A stretch of 64,000 nucleotides of DNA, taken from the NCBI GenBank assembly GCA_016617855.1, contig JAECUM010012883.1:1-64000 (forward strand). The letters are read 5' to 3'. How positions within the stretch are numbered: the first letter of the stretch is position 1; every line of letters begins with the position of its first letter. Of this stretch, positions 1-8,926 are shown in pieces. The notes under the pieces are model-generated. The model saw only the letters and a list, made by a program, of their open reading frames with translations. It did not search any database and had not been told where the DNA came from. Position numbers and translations under genes: made by a program. This DNA comes from Megalonaias nervosa (lineage: Eukaryota; Mollusca; Bivalvia; Unionida; Unionidae).

Positions 1-183
1 AGAGAAAACAAAATTTTTTTTGAAACAAATCACAACACCTTTTTCAAAAGATAACATTTGTATTCAACCAACAATTAACAACACATAATATAACAATTCA
101 TACAATCTCAAATAACATATTTTTTGACAAGGTTGGCAACGTTGTGAAGTCAAGTTAGACTTCCACTGATGGTGGTCATTTGG

Positions 184-674
184 CTATTTATGTACACTAC
201 GTTTCCTAGCTAAAAATAAGATATATCTGTAATGGTCACAAAACCATCGATCTACCTTTTCATTATTTCTAGACGAATCACGATGAAAATAAGTCACTAA
301 ATGTTCTAAGGGGTATCCAAGACTGCGTTGATGAAGAAAACACACCCAATATTGTCCACACACCATGGAATCTGTGCCTTGTAATTTCACATTATTGAAT
401 CGTGTCGTCTGGGCACTTCTTAAAGTCGATGATGTCGTCTTTCAGATGCGGTAATCCATACGAATCAAAATACTTCACACAGGCATCGTGGGGGAAGTAG
501 ACGGCTACATGGGAGATGATTGTAGTCCGTGTTGATGATACAAGCTTGATGGTCTTTATTTTTGAGATGAGGAAGTTCATCTTTAGCGCACACGACAAGA
601 TTCCAAGAAGCGGTGTACAAAATGTTTTTCAAAAGGTAATAAAGTTCTAGGTATCCGTTTTTTGTTTCTTTCAC
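184..674 (-). pseudogene. Adenain-type cysteine protease of Polinton copy 1
   Basis: Virion-maturation protease of the C5 (adenovirus endopeptidase) type, which in this family cleaves capsid precursor proteins. It is split over three frames. The N-terminal part (about 674-560) ends in a motif like CAKDELP; the middle (598-392) has SHVAVYF followed by YFDSYGLP, carrying the expected catalytic His and acidic residue; the C-terminal part (390-184) has SMVCGQYW with the catalytic Cys. At least two frameshifts separate these, and I see no in-frame ATG at the 5' end, so it cannot be made as one protein. The usual Trp after the catalytic His is missing. It follows the Cys/His gene immediately, as expected for a compact Polinton late-gene block. 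Confidence 0.75.
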
Positions 675-1176
675 AGGTAATGATAAGTCATCAATTCAAT
701 CCTGACATTGTGCTTGAAAATCTCTGTCAAGTAAACGTCTCTTCGCTTCGTCACTGTACTCTGCGCCAAGAGAGATTCGATTCGATGGATCTCTAAGGCA
801 GTCAATGAAGGGAAGGAATGATCACGCAAGTCTTTATACCACTGATGCAATACTGCTTCTTTCGAGATGAGACCCCTAGCGTAGTCCAGATACTCGTCCA
901 ATTTTTCTTCTTGATTCATCAGCAGACATTTATCGTGTTGAATTTGACTGGGATGATCGTTTTGACATCCATAGCAATCTTTCTTGGTTAACCCTGTAAT
1001 GGTTTCCGACAGATGTTTAGCAAAACAGGAGACTAAATGTTATTCTTGTTCTGGCCACCTAGACATCACCATGTTCTCTTCGTCTTTGTCTTTCTTGATG
1101 GATAGTTCTGCTTCCAACATATCCTCCCATTCCATTTCCAAAGAGACTCCACCATTCAAAGAGGAGTGTCTTCCAT
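671..1176 (-). pseudogene. Small Cys/His-rich Polinton protein between capsid and protease
   Basis: The ATG at 1176 lies only a few bases after the major capsid stop (1182-1184), so the two genes are tightly packed. The first part is acidic (DEEN, MEWEDM). It is followed by a Cys/His segment with motif CYGCQNDHPSQ and a charged helical tail from 919 to 671. A frameshift and at least two stops separate the 1176 start from the open tail. The Cys-x2-Cys plus DHPSQ and HDKC pattern suggests a metal-binding fold and resembles small proteins I associate with Polintons at this position. Function is unknown; the resemblance is from general recognition, not a search. Confidence 0.6.
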
Positions 1177-1181
1177 AGCTT

Positions 1182-1732
1182 CTAATAGTCTAGAATGACT
1201 TCTCTCAAACTGTTGATTTCTATCGTATTGTCGAATTCTGCATACAGAATGACTTTCACTGTCTCCTTCAGTGGTCCTTTAAACTAAAGTTCCATTCGAA
1301 GTTGGCCGGATTTTATAGGGTTAAAATGTCCCTCGTCGCTGTTTTGGTTTGGGGTGAAATCAAAAGCCCACAAAGCGTAACCTCCTGTATAATCGTCATA
1401 CGTAATACCGCGACAGGTGTTGGTCCCTAACTGTCCGGTGGCAACTTACAGGGACAAGTACGACCTCAAGTAATTCTTGTGCTCAAAGTTAGGTTCGAAA
1501 GGTCTGGTACACAAGGTCTTGCCATCGTGACTGACTTCGATCTTGGACACGTCGAAGTGATGAAAGAAGAAAGGATTTTTCCGGAGACTCCGTTGAAGGC
1601 TTCATTGCTGACGATACCAATGATTAAACGTGTGGGTAACTGTCCTTGGAACAGATGATCTTCAATCATGGATCGCTGATTCTTGGGAAGAGTGAAGATT
1701 TTCACTTCCACTCGTCGTATCGGATGCATCAT
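1182..1732 (-). pseudogene. Major capsid protein, C-terminal half, Polinton copy 1
   Basis: Double-jelly-roll major capsid protein of the Polinton/adintovirus type; only the C-terminal portion is present. Visible landmarks are HLFQGQLP and NEAFNG near the 5' end of the fragment, then GYALWAFD and YAEFDNTIEI close to the terminus, ending at DY followed by the stop at 1182-1184. There is a frameshift near 1,590, a TAA near 1,450 and a TAG near 1,290. The start at 1732 is simply the first ATG of the surviving open frame; family members begin several hundred residues earlier, so the N-terminal jelly roll has been deleted. It sits between the pVI-like gene and the Cys/His gene. Confidence 0.8.
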
Positions 1733-1741
1733 GTTTTCTCT

Positions 1742-2138
1742 TTAATAATCAAAATCATCTAATTCTCGGACGGTCCTTCTTTTATTGTTCTTTCTAGCTC
1801 TGTGTATGAAGTACTCTGGAGGGGTATTTTAGACGTCTCTTTTTACCGTGTCCTTGCTGTGGTGTCATGAAAGCAGGAATGCCTGGCTCAGCAGCGTCCA
1901 GGGCATTTATAGGAGTTTCTCGTCGGCCCAAAATGTCTTTTCCAGTTTGAAGCAAGATATTTTTGACTGCTCTCGGAAGGCTTCCTTGGGCTTTTCTTTG
2001 TCGATGATGACATTTTGGAGAAATTTTTGCCTTGTGTCAAAGCGGCATCTTTCAAGACATGCAATCTTCGTGTCACCATCAGTTTCGAAACGCCAATTTC
2101 AGCATATCTCCTAAACCATGTCCTCGCTGTCGTTTCAT
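1742..2138 (-). pseudogene. pVI/pX-like minor capsid protein, Polinton copy 1
   Basis: Short basic protein beginning MKRQRGHGLGDML, with the G-x-GLGD motif also seen in the VLE-1 protein at 52,226-52,552. In adenovirus-like and Polinton-like particles, proteins of this shape (a short basic start, then amphipathic helices) are internal minor capsid proteins that contact DNA or disturb membranes. The reading frame changes at least twice (near 2,080 and 2,010) and ends with DDFDY and TAA at 1742-1744. It lies between the penton remnant and the capsid gene. Assignment rests on the motif, position and size, so the exact relation to adenovirus pVI is inference. Confidence 0.6.
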
Positions 2139-2401
2139 AGGGGTATCTACAGTTTCGTTGTCAATCAAGTATTGTTGAACTTGGTTGTTCAGAATTTTGA
2201 CCTCAAAAGTGTTTCGATTTTTAGTGATGTCTTTTATTTGTGTAGGGTGAATAATTTCGACCAAAGCGACTTCCCAATGGGCTTTGTGATCCAATTGGAT
2301 GGCCCGAGGTAATTTGGCCGTGAAAACAACACAAAATAATGTTGGGGAAATACATCCATGGAACTGTCACTGGGTAAAGTTGAGTAAAATTGGTTATTCA
2401 T
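2139..2401 (-). pseudogene. Penton-like minor capsid protein, truncated, Polinton copy 1
   Basis: The gene starts MNNQFYSTLPSDSS at 2401 and after a one-base frameshift near 2,335 continues into FTAKLPRAIQLD and HWEVALVEIIHP. This is the signature N-terminal region of the penton (single jelly roll) proteins of Polintons. After about 85 codons the frame runs directly into the MKRQRG start of the pVI-like gene, so most of the penton body appears deleted. The start codon overlaps the stop of the upstream membrane-protein gene by one base (TAATG). The role, occupying capsid vertices, is known for the family. Confidence 0.7.
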
Positions 2402-2805
2402 TATTCCAGAGTTCTGCTGTCCGAGGGGTCACTGGAGGTCAGAGGAGTGTCTAAAAGAGGATTGTTGTTGTTTTGGTGGCGACTGTTGGGAGGGTGATTG
2501 ACGTTGGTCGCAAGACTCCCGTTGTTACCGTTAGAGCATTTCAGGGAAGGATTGGGGAGAAGGTGACTGATGCAACTGCCCAGTAAAATGGTCCATAAAT
2601 GTTTGTCTCCTTGTTGCAAACTCAAATTGGCAATGGCAGCACCGATGACACAATACACTACAAAGATTTGGCAGAAAAAGACCATTTGCGTTTTAGGCAC
2701 ACGTTCTCTACACCACACCCACAAGGGTTGCTTTTGTAGATTTTGCAGAGAAGAACTCGGTGAAGTAGTGGTCATTGTGGTGGTTGAGACTATGTTAAAG
2801 GGCAT
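2401..2805 (-). CDS. Two-helix membrane protein of Polinton copy 1
   Basis: Open frame of 134 codons starting MPFNIVSTTT; I chose the ATG at 2805 over the one at 2853 because the latter overlaps the integrase end. There is a Ser/Thr-rich N-terminus, a clear membrane segment at about residues 41-60 (MVFFCQIFVVYCVIGAAIAN), a second shorter hydrophobic stretch at 70-84 (LWTILLGSCIS), then LLPNPSL and a hydrophilic Asn/Pro/Ser-rich tail. The stop overlaps the penton ATG by one base. Small proteins of this design occur in the capsid-gene block of Polintons; function is not known to me. The frame is intact in an otherwise decayed copy. Confidence 0.55.
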   Translation of the reverse strand: MPFNIVSTTTMTTTSPSSSLQNLQKQPLWVWCRERVPKTQMVFFCQIFVVYCVIGAAIANLSLQQGDKHLWTILLGSCISHLLPNPSLKCSNGNNGSLATNVNHPPNSRHQNNNNPLLDTPLTSSDPSDSRTLE

Positions 2806-2822
2806 GATGGTCACTTCATTTT

Positions 2823-3811
2823 TTAGTCGATGACTTGCGAAGCGTCGATCCAAGAATCAAAACTCTGCGGATATCCTTTCCAATGTACTTTGACTTCTTT
2901 GACACGACGTTTTCCCCACATTTCGGGCTCTTCGATCGAGAATGCTTTCGATCTCGTACACTTCGTCTTCTTTTTTGGTTGCGCGTTGTAACTCGATCAA
3001 ATAAAATGTTCCTTTTAACATTTCCCCGTTCATGTCTTCCAATTACAGACATCAGGATGAAGGCCACGCACTCGTCCAGTGACACGAAACAATTCGGTGG
3101 TCCAGTTGGGTAAGTAACCCTTGTCGAAAGTGCGTTTGGTTTTGACTATGCGCACCCAATCTCCCCTTGTCAACACTCCACCTTGGGGACAACCACAGTC
3201 GGGGTCGTACCAAGCAAGCGCTCAAAGACGGTCACTTTATTGTCGGGAGTCACTGCTTAGGGAGCACATCCGATGCTCCGACGGTTGTACGCTTTGACCA
3301 AGTTCGGTAAGACGTCGATGTACTTGAGAGTGTGTCGGAAAGGTTGGTTCAGAAATTCGGTGCCTTTGTCGGTTTGCCATCGAAGAGGGTGACGACCACT
3401 TTGTTCAACACCAGTTTTAGGACTCGCACTAACTCAGTGCTCGATTTGGAAGTCAGTGTCACGACCCAGGCAAATTTGGAAAAGACTTCGATGACACAAA
3501 CCAAATATTTGTAGCCACGATTGTAGGTGGCCAAATGAGAGACATCGACTAAATCGGCTTTCCATTGATGATCGATGCCCTTCACTCGGGTGGGACTTCT
3601 GGAAAATTTTCGTCGAATGGGTTTGTGTAAGATGTACGTGGCTTGTTTCTGTAACCATCGTTGCACTTGAGGTAAACGAACACTTTTGAATCTGGTTTTG
3701 GCAGCACCATACAATTTCTGAACTCCTCCGTAACCTGCAGGATGGACTGGATCTTAGTAAATGCTGCGTAACAAATTCTCCATCAGGACTTATTTTTAAT
3801 AAGTCACCCAC
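2823..3811 (-). pseudogene. Polinton integrase (rve core) with C-terminal chromodomain
   Basis: Retroviral-type DDE integrase that inserts the element DNA. The N-terminal segment runs from 3811; the core in 3714-3349 contains GIDHQWKADLVDV (first Asp) and YKYLVCVIEVFSKFAW; the following core region to about 3,050 is broken. The C-terminus carries a chromodomain: VYEIESILDRR (about 2,965-2,930), then in another frame VHWKGYPQSFDSW (about 2,870-2,835), with the stop at 2823-2825. At least three frameshifts are visible. Chromodomains on integrases can steer insertion to marked chromatin. The gene sits upstream of the capsid block on the same strand. Confidence 0.8.
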
Positions 3812-4015
3812 TGTTCACTGACGCTACTATAGTCTTCGTTTGGTATTTTCTTGGATTGTAGTGCTTTGCGTGTCCGACGAGGAATAGGTGTCGAGGAGGA
3901 TGTCTGAACAGGGGTAATCAGTTCTTGTTTAACTTCTGTTTACGCCTTTCTTTTCTCTTCTGAGGAAGAGGCGTTGGCATGATCTTTTTAATCTAACCAA
4001 TTCTGGATGTTGGTG

Positions 4016-4372
4016 TTAACTTGCGTACATTTTCTGGTGGAGTTTGAAACTCTTCGTCTCCTTTTCTGTCTTGGTCACTGGGGGTGGTGGTGGTGGTGGT
4101 GGTGGCGGTGATGGACTTTTCATCAGGGTCTTAAAATCTTTTAGAGTCGGTGAAGCTGTTTCGTCTAAAGCTTTCTGGTGAAAGAGTTGAATTCGTTGCA
4201 ACACTTGACCGTTCCGTTGCGATGTTTCCATTTCTGACAAATCTCTGCGATCTATCAAAGATTGCAATTGGTGTTGTAACTGGGACATCTCGGTCAAATG
4301 AGGATTGGGAGGTAAATGCCAGGTCCGTTGTTCTTGCCAACGATGGAATTCCATCCATCGTGTGTAAGGCAC
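4016..4372 (-). pseudogene. Coiled-coil, polyproline protein of Polinton copy 1
   Basis: The frame has 118 codons with an amphipathic, Gln/Leu-rich middle (SQLQHQLQSLIDRR) likely to form a helix or coiled coil, then a run of ten prolines near residues 89-98 and a Lys-rich tail. The frame opens upstream of its first ATG and may have been continuous with 4,378-4,450. I do not recognise a family. It lies between the RGGF protein gene and the integrase on the same strand, so an element-encoded structural or accessory role is plausible but not shown. The polyproline is encoded by a GGT/GGC-type microsatellite on the plus strand. Confidence 0.4.
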
Positions 4373-4451
4373 TAAAGTCAGTTTCGTCCTTCCATCAGAT
4401 TCGAAAGGTCACGTCTGAGATCTTTTGACCCTTTTATCTTCTTGATACTTG

Positions 4452-4831
4452 TTATCTTTGACCCTTTTGTAAAGCAGCTCCTGTCATGAGTCCTGTAATC
4501 ATTGTTCCCAATACTCCTTTCACCAAGGGTGCTAACAACAGGTGCACAAATCCTCCGCGTTGCACCAACATTTTTTTCTTTTGGATCATTTGGCGAAGAA
4601 CGAATCAATGCTTGGCTAAGCATTCTTTCTCATGTTGAGACAAAGTTATCGTTCCTTTTAAGACATTTAGGCAACATTCGCACACGGTCCCGATGACGTC
4701 TATGGAAGCGGTTTGAAGGAGCTGTTTTCGCAGGGCAGAAAACACTTCTCAATGTTCGGCTAAACGAGGGGCAGTCCTTTCCTTTTCTTTACTTTGGGGG
4801 TAGAAGAGGGATGGCTGCTGGCGTGTGACAT
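4452..4831 (-). pseudogene. Conserved small basic protein with QRGGF motif
   Basis: Starts MSHASSHPSST at 4831. After a frameshift near 4,760 it continues through a helical region, meets an in-frame TGA near 4,625, and then has a Lys-rich stretch leading to MLVQRGGFVHLLLA and a hydrophobic C-terminal helix (VLGTMITGLMTGA), stopping at 4452-4454. The pattern of helical region, basic KKK patch, QRGGF and a hydrophobic tail is a recurrent small-protein type in virus-like elements. Its biochemical role is unknown to me; DNA binding or capsid interior is a guess. It shares the RGG motif with the poorer remnant just upstream. Confidence 0.5.
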
Positions 4832-4899
4832 CTTTGTTTGATCCGGAGGACACCCCAAAAAATACATTGACGTCGATGACTTGGCACACACACTTTTAT

Positions 4900-5150
4900 C
4901 TTACTTTTGAAGTAGGTCGAAGGGTGGGTAACAAGTGATTTTGACAACCTCTCTTACTTATTGCTTCGTCAAAAAAGTGAAGACATTTTTTGTATATCGC
5001 CAAATAATCCTCCCCTTTGGTTGCTTCTCATTTTCTTTGGACGACTGTGTCTTTTCTGGGGTAGATTTCGATGTTTGGCTAAGCGTTTTTATCGGAATGC
5101 CGAGTCAACGACGAGACTGTCCTGTTCTTTTTCCATTTCCTTTTTGTACA
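4900..5150 (-). pseudogene. Possible second, more decayed RGG-motif protein
   Basis: Minus-strand translation shows KHRNLPQKRHSRPKK followed by MRSNQRGGLFGD near 5,031-5,000, a layout like the better preserved gene at 4,452-4,831 (basic helix, QRGG, hydrophobic continuation). There are stops on both sides, so only a fragment survives. It may be a tandem duplicate of the neighbouring gene or an independent family member. No function can be given. Confidence 0.3.
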
Positions 5151-5331
5151 GGAGAAAGACGATAGTTGTGGTGTGCACTTCTTTTAGGTGACATCTTTGT
5201 TCAGGAGCACAAAAACACTGATGACGATCGTTTACCCCAGGTCTCTTTTAGAGTGGAATGCGTCGCCACTGATTTGCATCCGTCATTTTTGACACGCGCA
5301 GCATCACTTTCCATGATAGGTATTGCAGTAG

Positions 5332-5466
5332 TCATAGGAAAATTTCCGTGATGTCCTGCTGAATCGCTGAGTTACAGCGTACGGCATTCCTGCAATCACA
5401 AGATACAGCATCGCACTCCACTTGAGAATAACCGAACTTGAATGGTGTTTGTTTAATAGTATTCAT
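5332..5466 (-). pseudogene. Short ORF related to the N-terminus of the 31,810-32,586 gene
   Basis: A 44-codon frame that begins MNTIKQ and carries CDAV near residue 18. The ORF at 31,810-32,586 begins MNPFRQ and has CDAV at a similar place. Both ATGs follow the same leader-like segment containing TAGTCACAATG, seen again at 33,470. This one is probably the truncated start of the same accessory gene in the first Polinton copy. No domain is visible. Confidence 0.35.
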
Positions 5467-5568
5467 CTTTCACGCTTGGTGATTGTAGTCACAATGAACT
5501 ATGACGTTTTTCCTTTTTCTACTAATCGTAATGAAGTCTCGAGCTTGTAAACCTTTCCTTTTTTATGC

Positions 5569-5997
5569 CTAGTTTTGGAAGTCTTCGTTTTTTTTCTTCG
5601 TGGACAACGATACAACCGTCTCTAAGGTACCATCATAAATGTACCACAGTGTGATGGGTGGAAAGGCCATAGAAAGGTAAGGACAGTGTGGATACCATTG
5701 AGTATGTTCCAGAATAGCTGAATCTTTATAGATACATCGATCCATAGGCAATCTCAGGCCACAACTGAAACACTGTACTTCGAATCCCAATCCAGTCTTA
5801 GGTCCCTGGTAGACAAATGTTGTTCTAGCTAAAGCATTCGAAGTAGGTAAACCTTCCCTATCCGTAGGCCATTTATGAAACGTTTCCAATTGACTGACAC
5901 AATCACAATAGTCAGGCAAGAAGACAGGAAAATTGTATTGTTTGGACTTGCAGTTCTCATTGGGTCCATAGATAGATTCTTGCTGTGTAGAAGTCAT
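5569..5997 (-). CDS. BIR-domain (inhibitor-of-apoptosis type) protein in Polinton copy 1
   Basis: Intact 142-codon frame with one baculovirus IAP repeat. Around residue 37 it has LETFHKWP, then the zinc site: Cys76 and Cys79 (CFSC), His98 (EHTQW) and Cys105 (PHCPYL), i.e. C-x2-C-x18-H-x6-C, with a spacing two residues longer than usual. The Trp normally found before the helix is absent. No RING or CARD domain follows. Cellular and viral BIR proteins bind caspases or IAP antagonists and block apoptosis; whether this one does is inference. Its ATG overlaps the polymerase stop (ATGA), placing it inside the element rather than in flanking host DNA. It is open while its neighbours are broken. Confidence 0.7.
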   Translation of the reverse strand: MTSTQQESIYGPNENCKSKQYNFPVFLPDYCDCVSQLETFHKWPTDREGLPTSNALARTTFVYQGPKTGLGFEVQCFSCGLRLPMDRCIYKDSAILEHTQWYPHCPYLSMAFPPITLWYIYDGTLETVVSLSTKKKNEDFQN

Positions 5998-6990
5998 CCT
6001 TCTTGCTGGTGGCTATAGTTTTGAAACAATTTTGTTATACCAGTGTGTCCGTACGGCAATGCGAAGTGGTTCAAAAGTCGCACTCGCTTCTGGTACACAA
6101 TTTGATACAGTTTTTCTAAAGGTCGAGTGACTATTTGGTATGTGGTTAAACGCACAATCGTCTGAGGTTCGTAGGTGGTCACTTTAAAATGTTGATCCTC
6201 TCCATATTGCACAGCTTCGTTCAACACGCCGAAGTTCACCACTTGACTGGTGCGATAATTGAGAGTCAATCCTTTCACTTTACACTCGGTATGCACTTCT
6301 TCTTGTGGGTTACGGTATTCGTAGTCGTAATGTTTGGGACCGCCACTAGCAAAACTTAGAATCTTGTCGTTGGGGTGCTCGTCCGTCTAAGCTCCAAAAC
6401 GGTCTTCTTCGATGTCAGGGTGACGGTGATCACGGCGGTCGATGTAGATGCAACTGTCCGTGTCAAAGTACAGGACACAATGTCCTTACAGTTCTAAAGC
6501 TTCGTACAATTTTCAGCGAGCATGGACTGTCACGTCGGCAGCAATGATGACATTTCCAAAGTTTTCAGCCTGTACAAACTCTAGTTCTTCTTCGTAATTG
6601 ACTAAGATCAAGTCCTCCGGAAGGATGTCCACGTGTTTCATGTATTTGGTTTCGTCGTGCATCATCTGGAAGTAGCGGGAAGGTTCTGTCAAATACACCG
6701 TCTTGGATAAACACGGACGTTGTGCCATTTTGCCCCACAAGCAATTCAACTTCACTTTGGCAAACGATCGCCTTCCTTCGTTTTTCTCTATGTGGTCTAA
6801 AGTGATGCCTTCCTGTTCCAAGTACGTCTCTTTGAATTTCTCTTGGTATGGATTCTGGCTAACTCATGTCATCTTCAAAATCGCTGGCATGGATATGAGC
6901 CAAGACTTCAGCTACTGTGCGAGGCAATAAGTCACGTTTCTGTCTCTTACTTTCTTCTCCTTTCTTCAAGAAATGATGAAATCGTTTCAT
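5994..6990 (-). pseudogene. Protein-primed DNA polymerase B, internally deleted, Polinton copy 1
   Basis: Replicative polymerase of the element. The ATG at 6990 gives MKRFHHFLKK, matching the basic start of the second copy at 36,174. After 44 codons the sequence jumps to the palm: motif B region KVKLNCLWGK (about 6,760), then LVNYEEELEFVQ and, in another frame, motif C YFDTDSCIY (6,441-6,472) with both aspartates present. The C-terminal part (6,296-5,994) is open. Compared with copy 2, the exonuclease, TPR1-type and motif A regions are deleted (about 2.4 kb), and stops lie at 6,485 and 6,390. It cannot be functional. Confidence 0.85.
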
Positions 6991-7037
6991 CTTGATTGCA
7001 AATGTCAAACGACTACACTTTAAACGCCATGGTCCCC

Positions 7038-7044
7038 TATATAT
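7038..7044. promoter_or_regulatory. TATA-type element between polymerase and zinc-knuckle genes
   Basis: TATATAT lies about 48 bases upstream of the polymerase ATG (6990, minus strand) and 58 bases upstream of the zinc-knuckle ATG (7102, plus strand). The second Polinton copy has the same layout near 36,218, and another minus-strand gene here has a TATA at 8,486-8,494 the same distance from its ATG (8439). The repeated spacing supports a core promoter. Confidence 0.5.
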
Positions 7045-7101
7045 CAATGAAAGGTCAGTGTATTCCCTCAGAGTATTCATTTCACTCTCGATCCGACCAG
7101 A

Positions 7102-7536
7102 ATGATGGAAGAGCCAACACAGATCGAACTTCTGATCAGAGCTTTGCGAAGTGTAACAAGAAGGTTTACTTCAGAGAAGGCGACGGACTACTCCCCCTCC
7201 TTTCGAGATGAAAGTCAAAATACTTGCAATATCTGTCAAAAGAAAGGGCATTGGTCTTCAGAATGTCCAAAACGTCAAAGCAAGGCAAGCGTCAAAAGAG
7301 ACGAAAGTCAATATACCTGTTATCATTGTCAAGAGAAAGGACATTGGTCTTCAGATTGCCCTAACAAACAGCAGGAGCAGGTGGAAGAGAGTGGTTCCGA
7401 AGAGGAAGAAAAGGTACCCTCCGAAAAGGAAGGACCCAGACACGTTGAGAAAGAGAGGAAAAGAAGACGAGATGAAAGTGAGGAAGGAGAGGAAAAAACG
7501 TGTGAGAGTGAAGAAATTCAAAAAAGGAGAGAGTGA
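7102..7536 (+). CDS. Double CCHC zinc-knuckle, acidic-tailed protein
   Basis: Open frame of 144 codons. Residues about 40-57 and 66-83 are two zinc knuckles, CNICQKKGHWSSEC and CYHCQEKGHWSSDC, both C-x2-C-x4-H-x4-C. They sit inside a direct repeat of about 78 bp (DESQ...C...H...C), so the second knuckle arose by tandem duplication. A long Glu/Lys-rich tail follows. Such knuckles bind single-stranded nucleic acid in Gag and CNBP-type proteins. The gene is divergent from the polymerase and shares its TATA region, suggesting an element gene that binds genome or transcript. I do not recognise a specific family. Confidence 0.55.
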   Translation: MMEEPTQIELLIRALRSVTRRFTSEKATDYSPSFRDESQNTCNICQKKGHWSSECPKRQSKASVKRDESQYTCYHCQEKGHWSSDCPNKQQEQVEESGSEEEEKVPSEKEGPRHVEKERKRRRDESEEGEEKTCESEEIQKRRE

Positions 7537-7743
7537 AAAGACAAAGAAGTCTATGAACTTTTTAAGGTGTTGTGAAATTGGATTGTAAATTTTTACCAGA
7601 GAATAGACCAGAAAGAAAAACGTAAGTCTATCTTTTATTTGATTTTTATAATAATAATCTATACTATACTCACGCACTCACACACGTCCATTGTGGGGAA
7701 AAAGGGATTTGAGTTTTTCTTGATTTTGGCAAACATTGAGTAG

Positions 7744-7781
7744 CCTCTTTTCGAGAGAGGTGGGTGGCCCTGAAAAGGACC
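7744..7781 (-). terminator. Histone-type 3' stem-loop and downstream purine element
   Basis: On the minus strand GGTCCTTTTCAGGGCC (7781-7766) forms a 6-bp stem with a UUUC loop and one G-U pair, matching the replication-dependent histone mRNA 3' end. A purine-rich CGAAAAGAGG (7753-7744) lies at the distance expected of the histone downstream element that pairs with U7 snRNA. It lies just downstream of the minus-strand ORFs ending near 7,826. No histone coding sequence is present upstream. Confidence 0.65.
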
Positions 7782-7825
7782 GTTGTATGTTTGTTTCTTT
7801 TGTTGTTTTTTCAAAATATAAAAAC

Positions 7826-8439
7826 TCAAGAACGGGAGGTAATAAGCTTTAACTGCCTTATCCCTTTGTCACGGCCTTCTACTTCTGGACCTGCTACTGT
7901 CGATGATTTGGTTGAAATCACTAGGGCTGGTATCCCAGGAGTAGTGGGAAAGTTAAAGGAGTTGAAATGTTTGGCTCGGGAAGGTGTTTTTCTCTTGGGT
8001 CGTATTAAAGAAGACTGATACATTTGTTTCAGTCTCCGTAACTCTGCCAAAATGTCTAAGAGTACCGTCACCGTTTGACTTTCACTATCTTCCTTCTCTC
8101 CTAGACCTTGTTTCTTCACTGCTTCTTTCTGTAGTTTTCTTCAAGCTTCTTCTTCTTCTCGCTGTTGCTATTGAATAAGAAAGGCTTGTTCTACTTCTTT
8201 CTGCTGCTGCAAAATTTCTTCAATTCTTCTTTCTGCCTCTGTTTAAAATTGTTGACGTACGGTAAAAAAGAAGAAGGCGGTGAAGTTGCTGGTACCGGAG
8301 CAAATTCTTGTGAAGAAGAGAGAAAACCCACTAAATCCCAATTAATATCGTTCTTTTCTGGAAGTAGGTCTTTGTTTGCAATGGTAGCTGCTGCTATACT
8401 ATCACTTGTCGTCTCCATCATCGTCATAGTTTCCGTCAT
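7826..8439 (-). pseudogene. Unrecognised minus-strand gene ending at a histone-type 3' signal
   Basis: Two overlapping-frame segments (8439-8191 and 8119-7826) appear to be one frameshifted gene. The first has an acidic, Met/Thr-rich start and a Lys-rich end; the second is Leu- and Lys-rich with a C-terminal hydrophilic tail. A TATA (8,486-8,494) lies about 48 bases upstream of the ATG, a CRE-like TGACGTCA sits at 8,501-8,508, and a histone-type stem-loop lies downstream. No domain is recognised; it is not a core histone by sequence. Confidence in a former gene comes mainly from the flanking signals. Confidence 0.4.
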
Positions 8440-8668
8440 GTTCTAACTCTGTCGCTTTGATTCACTGCGTACAGACGCTAGCGCACATATATAGGGAATG
8501 TGACGTCAGAGGCAACTTTCTTGGAAGATTGGAAGACAGACTCCGCACTGTGACTGAATTTTGTAACGCGTGTTAGGATTGGTGAAAGAAACGAATCCGT
8601 TTCGATCCGCTCTTCCACTATAGATAATCCCGGCTCACTTCATTCCATTCACCTGTTCTCGTCACAAG

Positions 8669-8872
8669 ATGTGGACTAACGTAGAATCGTCTACCATCTT
8701 ATCGTCGATGCTGTTCAACTCGGACTATCCCATGTATGTCAAATTATCATGAGCTATGACCCAGATCACCGAGACGGCCCTTTGGAAACAAAGGATCTGT
8801 GTGGAGAGACAAGGCTGTCTGAAGAGAGTCTTTATCTACGGTCCAGAGGTCAGACGAAGTTTGAGGACGTGA
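8669..8872 (+). pseudogene. Short plus-strand frame before a histone-type stem-loop
   Basis: From the ATG at 8669 (MWTNVESS) the frame is read through a single TGA at 8750-8752 to a second stop at 8870-8872, about 67 codons. It precedes the perfect stem-loop at 8,927-8,942. It resembles no histone or other family I know. It may be a small element gene or a remnant; the main support is its position between a divergent promoter-like region and the 3' signal. Confidence 0.3.
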
Positions 8873-8926
8873 AGAAATCCTGAGATGCCCTCTATGTTAA
8901 CGGAATGGTGTAAACACAAACCCAAA

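Noticed and set aside
2835..3113. Plus-strand 92-codon frame
   Set aside because: Antisense shadow of the integrase chromodomain region.
7351..7677. Phe/Leu-rich minus-strand frame resembling a membrane protein
   Set aside because: It is the antisense of the Glu/Lys-rich tail of the zinc-knuckle gene.
8640..8925. A core histone gene before the stem-loop at 8,927
   Set aside because: I looked for histone-fold sequence in all plus-strand frames and found none; the frame there is short and unrelated.
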